The translations under genes were made by a program, and so were the position numbers. 64,000 nt of DNA from Sweltsa coloradensis. Lineage: Eukaryota > Arthropoda > Insecta > Plecoptera > Chloroperlidae. The DNA lies in assembly GCA_024449915.1 (NCBI GenBank), contig JAMZAV010001436.1:62001-126000 (forward strand), in the 5' to 3' direction. The notes beneath the pieces are model-generated. The model searched no databases and was not told where the DNA came from. It worked only from the letters and a program-made list of their open reading frames with translations. Of the stretch, positions 36,360 to 47,503 are shown piece by piece. The stretch's first letter is position 1; the number at the start of each line of letters is the position of its first letter.

Positions 36360-37296
36360 ACTAGGAAAACGCTAAAGTCCCAACGCGTTGTTGAGCGAGC
36401 ACCGGTACGTGCAACACGACCCGAGTACGACATTCCCATAATGTTACATACCAATAAGTCTTTAAGGGGGTCTTGCCGATTTAGCTAAAATTTGTAAAAT
36501 GGGAGAGAATGGAAAAAATCCCCCGCCCTAAGGATTTTGGACATCATTTCTTTGGGAAAAACGTTACAAATAATACACTGCCCCTGGGTAGTATTTTGAT
36601 TACTTCTGGGGCATGCAAGTGCGAATCGTGCGCGTTTTTTTGTCATGGCAACTTTTACTTTTTTTATAATGAAATTTTCCCATCTACATATTACGGATCA
36701 AAATAAAAATTAACAATTCGTGCCCGGAGGGAATTCTAAATGATTTGGCTCCCTCAGATTTGTCCCCGTTTATTTTAAAAAAAAAATTTAAAATAACTTT
36801 AAGTAACTTTAAACTTTTTGAACGATTTTGTCAAAAAAACTAAGGGCATTAAATCTGGAAGAAGTTGGGGATGGTAAAAATTTCAACTCGATCCGAGCCT
36901 CCTTCGCCCGCTATCATGACCCAAAAAAAGCTGCGCGATTTTCCGTTTGCCAGGGTAAGGACTTGTTAAAAGAAATTTCCATCTAACTATTTATCGGATC
37001 AAAATAAAATTAACATATTGTGACCGGACGGACTTCAAAATGTTTTGGGCCACCTCAATATTGTGCCGTTTATTTAAAAAAAAAAACTTTCGATTAATTT
37101 TAATGTAATTTTTTAACTTTTGAACGATTTCCCCCAAAAAACTAACAGCAACCCGCATAGGGGTATGTCATGTGTGCAAAATTTTAAAAGGTCGATCAGA
37201 GAAACGGTGCGACCTGTACCGAAGCAGTAACAGAAAAAAAAAACAGACATTCGAGCCATAAGAGTCAAGTGGAGACGCTCGCTACGCTCGCTCAAT
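36360..37296 (-). mobile_element. Helitron-like element, subfamily C (937 bp)
   Basis: The minus-strand 5' end is TTGAGCGAGCGTAGCGAGCG, near 37296. The 3' end is at 36360 (plus strand ACTAGGAAAACGCTAAAGTC, CAACGCGTTGTTGAGCGAGC). The motif TTGAGCGAGC is inverted near the 3' end, as in subfamily A but with a different sequence. The core has two tandem units about 300 bp apart (GGATCAAAATAAAAATTAAC near 36697 and GGATCAAAATAAAATTAAC near 36998). A shorter relative lies at 44685-45240. Confidence 0.75.
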
Positions 37297-39645
37297 AACA
37301 CTACAATATAATCGGCAATTAATGTGTCTTGTGACAAGTATTATATTATATTTTATGTGTTATTTCCTATTAGGAACACACCTGGTGCAATTGCTCTCGA
37401 GTCTCCACGAGTAGACTCAGGTGTAAATGGTTTGTAACGATTTGATTAAAATCTGCCGCAGGTCAACCTAGTATGGTTACAGTCGTACAGACAGTTGAGT
37501 CTAGTTCTATAGGGATTTTATTTAAATAAAAGGTGTTACATTTATAAAATATATGCCAAGAAACCATCAAAGCCCACAAAGTTATTTCTTCACTGTTTTA
37601 GGATTTGTTTGTAATTGCAGACACCAAAAATAAGAATTTAGGTCCCGCCCTCATATTTCAGAAGGTCTCAAGCTCGAATCCCGGTGTGTGCTAGTTTTTA
37701 AAACATCAGGAATGTTCTTAAATCTTAACAGTAACTTTGCGGTTCTCCGATCCACGAGACGAATGTAAATGACGTATGTTTCTCATCGAAATCAGTTATT
37801 GCAGCTAAATACAGCTAAATAAATATAATGTATCGTATTTATTAATTCATTTAAAAAGTTGTGACGTGTTGGTGTAACGTTGTGTGTCGGAAATGAACTA
37901 AATATCTACCCAAAATTGCACTATTGACAAAAACACAGCTTTTGGATATAAGTTTTTCAACGTAGCTAGTAGCTTTATTCTTGACCTCTGTCTGAGCAAT
38001 CATGAAGCTAATTGTCGCTTTGGGTTGTTCACGACAGCTAAACACATGTAATAAGGGCAGAAAGAAAAAGCCGACAGTCAACTCAATCTTGCCTCTGACT
38101 GTACCAACATGTTAAACATACACACACAAAGTAATCAATTTCACATAATGACTTATTTAACTACGCCAATAAACAATACGGTATTGTATAATTTACTTTG
38201 AAAATAGCAGCTCTATTGTAGTCATAAATCTCAGGTAATAATATTGTCATTCTGAATGGAAACTTTACTTCAGCCATGACCAAATTCCACCAAGTAATTT
38301 AAGGTCATTTTTTGATGGCAAAAGCAACGGCCTTGGCTTATCAGTGTGCTACGATACTTGCATGCATATCCTTGATATATTTAAAATAAATTAATTTGTC
38401 TTAGCATCCATCTTACTTTTCTAGTTGGCATGTACAGACACGTACAGACACGTTCTTACATTAGTATCAAAGGAGATACAAATAATTAAAAAAATCATTA
38501 TCTTCATTTTTAATTAGTATTCATAAATCATAGATTGTCTGTAGTTAAATTAGCTATCAACTATTTGCAATAAATGTGCGCTATTAATTTTTTTTTCAAC
38601 GTCAATCCTGCACAGTTATAACGTTGTTTACAAATGAAGCCAGTGCAATAGGAGGAAAAAGATTAGCGAAAATTTACACGCGAATTTCTACTTTATTAAT
38701 ATACAACTATGTAAGTCTAATTTATGACTTATAAGACTTAATTATTCCTTTTGTAATTATGTCTTTCATTAATTTTGTAAAAATTGATGTTTTGTATTTT
38801 GTATCTTTATTTGTATACGACTATGACAGTGTGTGTGTGTTTGATTCTTCTATCATGACATGTTTTAGTTTTTCCTGAAAAATAAGTATTTTAATTTTTA
38901 GTTTACTGTCATAATTTTTAGTTGCGTACACATGCGACTCTGCGCGTATGTTCCCAGACACGTTGTCTCAAAAATAAAATTTTATTTTATTCACTCGAAT
39001 TTCAAAAATTTCTTCTCAACATACTCTCAAAGGGTGCTTTGTTTTTTGTGTGAGGAAAAATCAAAAACAAACTTTGGAAAAATTTAATATACAACAATTC
39101 ACGAATGTAGGAGTGTTTCATAAAAATAAATTTGGGCAAAAATAAAGCTTTTTTTTCATATAACTCTGAGTTTTAAGTAGAATTCAATCGAAGACAACAA
39201 ACATGCATTGTTGTAAAGTAGATAGGTAATATTTTAACGACCTAGATTACTACGTACGGTCACTTATCGTAATGTGTACCAATGTTTTTACACGGCGACA
39301 TTGTAAATTACCACCTCGGTCAAGTAATTCACTAGCATTCATATCTGCCTGTACAGTGTACATGTGTTTCCTGCAAGTTTTTGTCGAGAACAACCGAGTT
39401 TAGCGAACACTCCCCGAGGCCTCAACGGGCCAACCTGAATACGTGTTAAGGTAGGACTAATTATATATAAATAGCCTCGGCGTTATAATGATTTGTTGCA
39501 TGTGATTACCTCGAGAGAAATAGCTCATTTATTTATCTGTTTAGCAAATGGCAAACGTGTTTACTTCGTAATGCAATGAATGCTCTTTGTCTTATTGTTA
39601 AGAGGTTGTAATAGAGATACATTTTGTTGCTACCGCTATGTCATG
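37297..39645. other. unrecognised AT-rich sequence
   Basis: An isolated B-box-like GCTCGAATCCCGG near 37671 lacks an A box. A GC-richer stretch at 39290-39440 is unassigned. Confidence 0.4.
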
Positions 39646-40733
39646 GTTTGATTTGATTTATTCGAACAGTTTGGTTATAATATACAGAAAACAATTTCAT
39701 TCGATGCAACGAATAAAAATCAACAAATATGAATTAAATGAATTAACTAATACATAAGTCTGGTATAATTGAAAACCAACAAAACCGGATAAATCATAAA
39801 TACATTCTAAAGGCTTCAGAGCGAGGGTGAAACATTATTAGTTACATTTAACAAATAATAGATATTACGTATTTCCACGTATCGTTGAAACTTCTTACAG
39901 TATCATTGGTATAATTAGTAATTGTGGTAGTATGATTTATTTTGATTTAGCTAGTTAGTAACGTACCATGTTATAATCATAAAAATACAATATAACATAC
40001 AAAAACAGAATTAGTACATAATACATAATAAAACTATTCCATCCATTACAACAAAAGCAATTTACAATCACATTCCAACATATTATGGAAATTCAAATTT
40101 AAAAAAAAATGAACACATCAGTTCTGTTTTATTGAATCTACTTTCTTTGATGCTGTTTGGTAAGCAGCTATTATACCATTGAGTGAATAATACATACATT
40201 TTATCCCATTAGGTAATAAAAATTAAATTTTTGGTTACCAGCTTTATTTCGTGATTTTAAATTAAATTAATTGACCTGCCTAGTTTGTTGATCGTGCACT
40301 TAAAAAAAATGAATAAATAAATTGTATTTAGAGTCTACCCACTCAGTTATTTAACTTATTTTCAGTGGGGGACAGTTAATCAAAGCGACCAATTAAAAAA
40401 AAATCCATTCATTATTTTGATAATGAACTCATCGAAGTTATCATTGAATTTTCCATCCACAAATTTGCGGATGAAAATAAGTACCTTCAGCTTCAAGCCC
40501 AATCGTTGTTTAATTGTCATCCATTCAAGAACATCCAGCTTGTCTCTAACATGTGTTCTTTTGTGAACCCTCAATATAATTCGCATTCCTTTATTTTCCA
40601 ATATTTTTAACCTTACTCGTGTTATCAGTACCAGATTTCCAGAGTAAATAAGTGCAGTATTCGAAAACATGTTCATCGAAAATTTTAAAAGTTGGTCCAT
40701 TATAACCCCCAAATACATTACTTGAAAAATCAA
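39646..40733 (-). pseudogene. 5'-truncated non-LTR retrotransposon (reverse transcriptase C-terminus plus 3' UTR)
   Basis: The open frame 40733-40380 (117 codons, minus) reads YLGVIMDQLLKFS near its start, then LKILENKGMRIILRV, RTHVRDKLDVLEWM and IKQRLGLKLKVLIFIRKFV. This is the pattern of the region after the catalytic domain of CR1/Jockey/L2-type reverse transcriptases (KYLG...D..L.W, IQN...R.IL, ...R...L..L.W...R). The catalytic FADD box and endonuclease are absent, so the copy is dead. The 3' UTR probably extends to a tail near 39646-39662 (plus strand TTTGATTTGATTTATT). That end is less sure. Part of the 3' region recurs at 63441-63512. Confidence 0.75.
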
Positions 40734-42164
40734 ACCCTAACCCTACACCCTTCCACCCTTCCACTTCCAGTACAATTAATTAATTCATTAACTTAATGCA
40801 TTATGATGCTTGCAAGTTCTTATAAAAGTGGCTACTGTGTCAGTTCTCACAGCTCTAAGAAATTCAACATTAATGTTTTGAATGTGTTCATGGTTGTTGT
40901 AAAAGATAGATTTATGAATTATGAAGTTATCTAATTGATTCGTAATTTCTTGAAAATGTTGTGTTTTGTAATTCTGTGAATTCAAGACTTTCTAATGCTT
41001 AACTTGGAACATATTTATATTTTATTTTTATATTTTGTTGGGGAGTGTTTATACTAATAGGAAAATACATGTGTAAGTTCGCAGAGATATCCACTCTATT
41101 TCTGTGAGATTTGTACAACATTCACAGGATTAATGTGACTATATTTATGAACAAATGACCCGGGACAAAATTAATAGTTATAGCCCTATGACGAACAAAA
41201 GTTAATTGGTGAACTAACATACATCGTCCACTATAAATATAAATCCATTGCAGTTTTGGTTTGTATGCATTTTTCTACAATTTCCATAATGTAAATACAA
41301 TTTTCAGTGTCACAAGTATTCTTTGTCTTTAGATGTTACGAGCACGAGTCAGACAAGTATTAGTCAACTACTTCCAGATGCGTCAGAAGCTTAAACAACT
41401 TAATTAGGCAGACTTAGGTCTCGTGAGCTAACTCCCAAGGTTGTGGTCAGCACGGTGGCACCCCAGACTACAATCAACCAGAGACCCATTGACGAACGAA
41501 ATTGTAGGAATTGAACAAAGTTTAATAACAATGACGTCGGAGTTATTAGTATTATTCTAAAGAAGTGAAGTATTATTACCGGCCATTAGTAGTCTACCTG
41601 ACTACTGTTGAGGTTTTCAACACACGAGGACGCCATTGTACCTACTTGTAGCATTGTCAACGATGAAAGATGGATGATGAATATCTTATAACACTTACAG
41701 TTTTATTTAAAGATCTCTTTCCTTTTTTTAAACTTATTATGATGTAATAATGGTTTACCATATGAATATATAATTTTGTTAACATCATGTGGTACGTATA
41801 CATTTATAGCTAAATTGTGCAGATAAAGGGAAAGTCAATACACGCTGGGGATTCTTTGTATTGGTAGAGGTAACGAAAGTCGAGCTGTGTAGATGCAATC
41901 CGGTTACGAAAAGTTATAGTTTGTAGGATTTCACTCATTTAGACTTATCTGTAAAAGTTGGTAGGGATGTTATTTATTTTAAACTGATATAATATACACT
42001 GGTTGCACCCACATTTTTATAGATAATGTTTTGTGTGTGTTTTATAATATTCAATTTATTGGTTTCGAAGTAATTGCAAATAAATTATGGGTTGTATTAT
42101 CATCAGCAAATTTTATGTAGTAATTTTATAATATACAAAATGTAATGTGTATGCTATGGACTTC
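40734..42164. other. unrecognised sequence
   Basis: CCCTAACCCTACACCC at about 40735 adjoins the truncated LINE and is too short to call telomeric. The rest is AT-rich without recognised features. Confidence 0.4.
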
Positions 42165-42255
42165 TGCTGCACAAGCCCACTTAAGTGTGATACGACAATT
42201 GTCAAGGGAAGGGATGTCCGAGGGCTGTTTTGAGAGGACTCGATCCCTTGCATTC
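42165..42255 (-). mobile_element. SINE fragment (family S)
   Basis: The minus strand reads GATCGAGTCCTCTCAAAACA, CAGCCCTCGGACATCCCTTC and GACAATTGTCGTATCAC, collinear with the body of the 20900 copy (CTCGGATATCCCTTCACAATTGTCTTATC). Head and tail are missing. Confidence 0.6.
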
Positions 42256-43370
42256 ACACAAGCTACGAAACAAAGTTGATAGACCAAGGAAGAAATGGCA
42301 GGGCCAGATATGAAACTACGTAGAATAGAGAAGCAAGCGGTGGGAAGAAGTAGAAGCAGGAATACTGTGCATGGGAAGATAGAAGCAAATACTGTAATAG
42401 ACGCTTAGCGAAGCTTAGTATTTGATAGAAGCAAACAGCTCGAACGAATAGGTGCGAAGAAGCAAGATATAATAAGATATGTAAAGAGAAAGGAACATGA
42501 CAGTCCTGGAAAACTTTTGGCCACCCCCTCCCCCTCACACATGAGCGCACATGAGTAGGAAACAAAGAGTTTTGACATGAATATAATATAATAAGTGTTT
42601 TCTGTTGTTCTCGAAAATACTTCAAATCACAACAAGAACAGAAAAATCCTAGAAAATTGTTTCCACTTTACGTTATGACTATTGCCCTGAGAGCGAGCCC
42701 AAGCCTGCATCAGTGTGCAGTGAGTATGAATCAAGCTCGCCGTGACAGAAGGTCGATGAGTGACACGGCGACACAGACTCGTGCGTCTACCTCGTGATCA
42801 GTTCTCTCCCCAGAACATCACAAAATATCATAGTTTCTGTTCACGTCACGTGAAACCAGCCAGGAGGGAAACTTAAACGATCACGTGACGGGGTTATCAG
42901 AATAACCAGAGAGATCGTGAACAATACGATGTTTGGGTTTGAGGTTGGAAAAACAAGTTTTCGTCATCGACTATTTTTAGTGGATATATTGATGACGTGA
43001 AGGTGTTGCATGAGACAGACTTAATTTAATACAAGAATAATATGTATTTGTGACTGAAACATTGTATTCATGTCAAGAAAACCTAATCAGTAAAATATTA
43101 TCTTCTGCACTTTCTTTTCTTAGCTCGGCTAAATTCTGATTGATTTTTTATGCCATAAAATTGATTTTTACGTCCGTTATCTTACCGATTATGTAAGTAT
43201 ACTCTTGAAAAAACATGTAGTCTACAACTCCCAGACGAATAGACATAATGCTTTCTACTATACAAATTATTTTATTTAGCTTTGATCCATATGAACTTTA
43301 CACATCCCTTTATTTACTTCAAATATAAAATGTCATTAAAATGTTAAATATTTAAAAGATCAAACTTTTT
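42256..43370. other. unassigned; purine-rich tract and CACGTGA motifs
   Basis: Roughly 42280-42500 is purine-rich on the plus strand and yields a spurious 120-codon minus ORF. Near 42843 and 42881, CACGTCACGTGAAAC and GATCACGTGACGG are paired E-box-like sites in a GC-richer patch (42660-42910). A regulatory role is possible but unsupported. Confidence 0.3.
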
Positions 43371-44377
43371 GAATGAGCGAAGCGAAGACTTCAATTTCAC
43401 TTACGTTACCCCAAGAAAAAAAACTCGGGATGTTTCGTTGTTGTTTTTTTGTTTTTTGTCGTTGTTTGTTTGTTGTCGTGTTTGTTCGCTCTCTACCCGG
43501 ACAAACGGCATATCGCTTCCAACCCAACAAGACCTCTCGAGTGCAAATTTATTGCAAAATGAGGTTTAAAAAAAACCTCTCAAGTACAATAAAATACTCA
43601 ACAATAGGAAATTCATAACAATGAATATGTATCTAATAACTAAAGATGAATTTTAAATGACAAATCATTTTCACAATGATCACTTGAGAGCAAACGAAAT
43701 AATATGTTTTTTATCTCTCCTGAACATTTTTACTTAATGCACTTGAGTGGTCTTGTTGGGTTGGCAGCGATATGCGATCTTGATTGAAATTGGAGAGGGT
43801 CGTCGAAATCTCTGAAGTTAGACCTGACACGTTTTTTGGTACAATGGAAGAAATATTTTTCATAAACATCGTACTTTGCCGATTTTTTTCTATTTTTACT
43901 GAGATATTTTCGTGACATTTTGGCTGGTTCTGACCAAAAGGGTGGGGCTACAACATTCATATTTCACATGGACATCAAGGTTATGGTAATGTAATGCATT
44001 TTGAAAGAAAAAGTTGAAAAGTTTAGACAGAATTCATAGAAATAAAGGTTTAGTACAAGCATTTTACAGGTGTATAATTAACACGAAACTATAGAAACTT
44101 GACAAAAATCACTTACATACAATGTGTACAAAAACAAAAAGCAAGTCTTTGGGCCTCGAGATATGTTACATTTTTTGTTAATTAGTATTACCATAGCAGT
44201 TAATACTATTTTATTAAAAATAACCTAATTTAACGAAAAATCATTGCAACGGAACTTGAAAAAGTAAAGATCCCATCGCATACAAAAAACTTAGTCTAAT
44301 CATTAAACAGAAATAGTCAACCAATAAAGCTCATCCATCAACGCGACTGGTAAAAGCGTTCGCGAAGCGGCCTAGTT
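43371..44377 (+). mobile_element. Helitron-like element, subfamily A variant, carrying a nested TIR element
   Basis: The 5' end is TTGAATGAGCGAAGCGAAG, at 43371. The 3' end is AGCTCATCCATCAACGCGAC, hairpin AACGC...GCGTT, then CGCGAAGCGGCCTAG at 44377. One core unit is present (GATATTTTCGTGACATTTTGG, GGTGGGGCTACAAC). A 256-bp insertion at 43514-43769 interrupts AACGGCATAT|GCGATCTTG. Apart from that insertion the element is about 750 bp. Confidence 0.8.
43514..43769. mobile_element. TIR DNA element (MITE, 256 bp) with ATAT target duplication
   Basis: It is nested in the Helitron-like element. The left terminus CGCTTCCAACCCAACAAGAC and the right terminus (complement of GTCTTGTTGGGTTGGCAGCG) differ at one base. 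The host sequence GGCATATGCGATC is split with ATAT on both sides (43510-43513 and 43770-43773). The interior also shows inverted symmetry (CTCGAGTGC/GCACTTGAG) and no coding. The superfamily is not assigned. Confidence 0.85.
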
Positions 44378-44684
44378 CTATTGTTAACTTGTTGTTTTTA
44401 ATTTGTTATGTATGGCTGAGAAATGCCCCTTGAGAGATTCTCATTCCATTTTTTACATTTCACAATTTAAGAAGCTTTTCACTGTCAATCGTCTTTTGTC
44501 AAACTTTATCCGAAAACCGAAATACTACCTCTTTTCAAATCATGGTAAATTCCCACCCTTGGTGCATGGCTCATACTGTTGGGGCGCAGGTCAAAGCGTG
44601 CCCGTGGGCATCAGCCGCAAGTCCCGCACGAGTATTTGATTTGTTAAATTAATAATTGTACTTCGTTGTGCTTTATTCTCATAT
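44378..44684. other. unassigned spacer between two Helitron-like elements
   Basis: Contains a 78-codon ORF without recognisable features. No repeat identified. Confidence 0.35.
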
Positions 44685-45240
44685 ACTAGGAAAACGCTCA
44701 GTTGGACGCGTTGTTGAGCGAGCACCGGTACGTGCAACATGACCCGAGTACGACATTCCCATAAAGCCCACCACACAGTATAGGCCTAACTGGATATTGA
44801 CATTGTACACTATATATTATTCCAACATCTTTGCATTGTACTAATTCACGTCATGCCTTCTAAAGTGTATCTTTGTATCTTCAGTGCCTCCTTCATTTTT
44901 TAACATCATTTTTCGAATTATGATTACCAATAAGTCTTTAAGGTCTTGACCGATTTAGCTGAAAATTTGGAAAATAGGAGAGAATGTTGTACTTATTGAC
45001 CCTGCAAAATTTCATAACGATCGGAACATTTTTATTTTTTATTTTTATTTTTATTTTTTATAACCAACGATCGGATTTTGTTCAAAACCAATAAAGCAAC
45101 CCGCCTAGGTGATATGTACATGTGTGCAAAATTTCAGGTCGATCAGAGAAACGGTGCGACCTGTATCGAAGCAGTAACAGAAAAAAAACAGACATTCGAG
45201 CCATAAGAGTCAAGTGGAGACGCTCGCTACGCTCGCTCAA
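44685..45240 (-). mobile_element. Helitron-like element, subfamily C, short copy (556 bp)
   Basis: The plus-strand left end ACTAGGAAAACGCTCAGTTG, then GCGTTGTTGAGCGAGCACCG, matches 36360. The right end AGACGCTCGCTACGCTCGCT is identical to the 37275-37296 end. Compared with the longer copy it lacks most of the tandem core. It has an extra segment of about 150 bp between CGACATTCCCATAA and ACCAATAAGTC, possibly another insertion. Confidence 0.75.
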
Positions 45241-46454
45241 TCACCAAATAAGTCTAAGTATAGTTTCTATGCAAAAAAAAATGCACATATTAAAACAAGT
45301 TACGCAAGTTACGCCTTAGAGACTCAAGTACTAGACTTACCTTCGTGTCAATTTAACGACTTCTTAATTTTATTATGCCAATAAATTGATCAGATATATC
45401 TGATATTATACTTTTTATACAATAATAATCATATAAAGTGTCTCCAATAATAATGACGATATTATACTTTCAACGGTTTTATAGCACCTGCATTTCACCT
45501 GCTGTCCCGAAGCTCAACCAGACATTCCCTTCAAGAATGTTTATTATGACACTTGAATATGAAATGGTGGGGTTATTCGGTTAGTGGGGCATTTGTGTGC
45601 ATGTGCGAAACTGAATTTTTTAGGATTCCTATAATGTCTCAATCAAGAACTTCGCTGAGAAACAGGACAACCTTGAATATAATTTAAATTCTATAGATCT
45701 AAGTTGCAAGAAGAGTTCGCTGCTGTCCGAGTTCTTTACATGTTCTGTTGAGATTAGATCGCGATGTATGGTTGGTTGTACGGATGAGATGTGTCTTTTG
45801 GTTTTGGGTTGGATCCCCGAAATGGTCCGTGCGTTACGTATGCTTACACTTTAGTAATTGTCCCGGTTTGTAACTTTCAAAATATGGTCACCTTACAAAT
45901 CGGATAGGAATTCGGTTCGGTTTGGATTGTTCAGGCTGTGATGTAGTAATATATATATATATTTTTTATATGTAATCGAGATCATGATAAAGAAACAAAT
46001 GTCGATATAGAAACGATTTAAACAATTATATTTCCTGCTGAATACTTCTCAGTATTTTAAAATATTATGTGTATGAATTGAAAACAATTAGCTATCATTG
46101 GTAACTTGTAGCAAATCGATTACAATTTTTATTAGACTGACAGAAAAACAAGGAAAATGTATCTGGTAAAACATGTGGCAACATACGTGTATTGAATATA
46201 CTTTATAAGGATATAGATATGAAGTTCCATAACCTTTAAATGGGATGGCTTCTTCTCGGTAAATGGTAATGTGATAAACCGAATGTAGGCCTCGGGGCTA
46301 TTGGGTCTGTAGTCCTAGTCCGCCACTGGATGACTTGTTTTTCTCGGTATTTGTACTTAGCATCTTATTATTTCACTCCCGGACACAGAGCAGAACAGGT
46401 TGTCGGTAGTAAAAAAGGGGTGGATGAAGAATGCGGAAGACCGGGGTGTGTGCG
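45241..46454. other. unrecognised AT-rich sequence
   Basis: No gene, RNA or repeat family identified. Confidence 0.4.
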
Positions 46455-46501
<47 letters not shown>

Positions 46502-46515
46502 GAAGAGAGAGAAGG
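46455..46515. repeat. (GA)n microsatellite
   Basis: GAGAGA run with few interruptions. It generates spurious Arg/Glu and Ser/Leu ORFs on opposite strands. Confidence 0.95.
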
Positions 46516-47011
46516 AAAAGTCAATAATAGGGGTGGAACAAGGAACTAGGTGAAAAGCCGAAGCAACGGTACTTTGCACGAGGCGCTCGTGACTAGTGAT
46601 AGGATGTTCAAAAACACAGTTATAACCTATGAACAACATTTTTACTGTTTTCATTAAAATTATTTTGTATATTAATTCTACGAGCCGATTGCCAACTATT
46701 AATAATTGTATTATCTAGGTGCCCGTTAGGGCGCCGCAGCCAAGCCGCGGTGCGCTACACACTCAAGCACCTTATACACCAAGCAGAGTTGGGGTGATTT
46801 CGAGGTGTAACCCAGCCGTCATGTAACGTGATGTGAACTTGAAAACTATCACAATCGAGGGGATTTAGGTACCTGACAACACATGCCAAATTTTATTGGG
46901 GTACGACCATTCCTTCTTGGTGAAAAAATGTCTTCAAACATGCTCAAAATCACTTTAAGGATGTTAGCTACTGCTAGCTACTGCTAGCTACTGCTAACAT
47001 CTAATACGTCG
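46516..47011. other. GC-rich patch and 10-bp tandem
   Basis: 46720-46775 is GC-rich (AGGGCGCCGCAGCCAAGCCG) in otherwise AT-rich DNA and is unassigned. At about 46970-47000 TAGCTACTGC repeats three times between GATGTTAGC and GCTAACATC, so the block can also form a hairpin. Confidence 0.45.
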
Positions 47012-47200
47012 GCCCGCGATTCTGACCAGACGGGTGGGGCTACAATGTTCATATTTTACATGGACATTAAGGTTATAGAATGATAGTCTCTTTTGAAAAA
47101 AAAAGTTGAAAAAGTTTGTTGGAAGGCTTCCAAATAAAGTTTTAAAATAAGCCTTAAACACTTCACAGATAATCAACAAGTAACCATAGTTACTTGACAC
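47012..47200 (+). mobile_element. Helitron-like core fragment, subfamily A
   Basis: GATTCTGACCAGACGGGTGG, GGCTACAATGTTCATATTTT and ACATGGACATTAAGGTTAT match core units at 28400-28650. Neither terminus is present. The fragment supplies the uninterrupted sequence GTTCATATTTTACATGG used to interpret the nested insertion at 28117. Confidence 0.75.
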
Positions 47201-47503
47201 TTGTTGACGGTATAAGCAGAGTTAGGCGGGAAAGTGCGATACGTAAACAAATGGCGGACATTTAAAAATTTTCTTCTTTGTGTGGAACGAGAAAAGGTGT
47301 CATTATACTCTCATAAAACAAATCAGAAACCGTCCCTGGCCTAGGCCCAGATGTAGAAAATTATTTATAATACAACAGTGTAGGTCTAAAGTTCCATTTG
47401 GCTATAGGACTAGTAAAATTCATACTTACATTACATGTTTGACAAGCCTAGCCAACCCTATAGACCAGTCGAGAAATCCAAATTTATGCTTAGAAATCAA
47501 TGT

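Noticed and set aside
42263..42625. 120-codon minus-strand ORF with hydrophobic stretches
   Set aside because: Opposite a purine-rich tract, which yields Leu/Ser/Phe-rich translation; it also overlaps the edge of a SINE fragment.
42843..42892. Paired CACGTGA motifs as a promoter
   Set aside because: No transcript, TSS motif or adjacent gene supports it; short E-box-like matches occur by chance.
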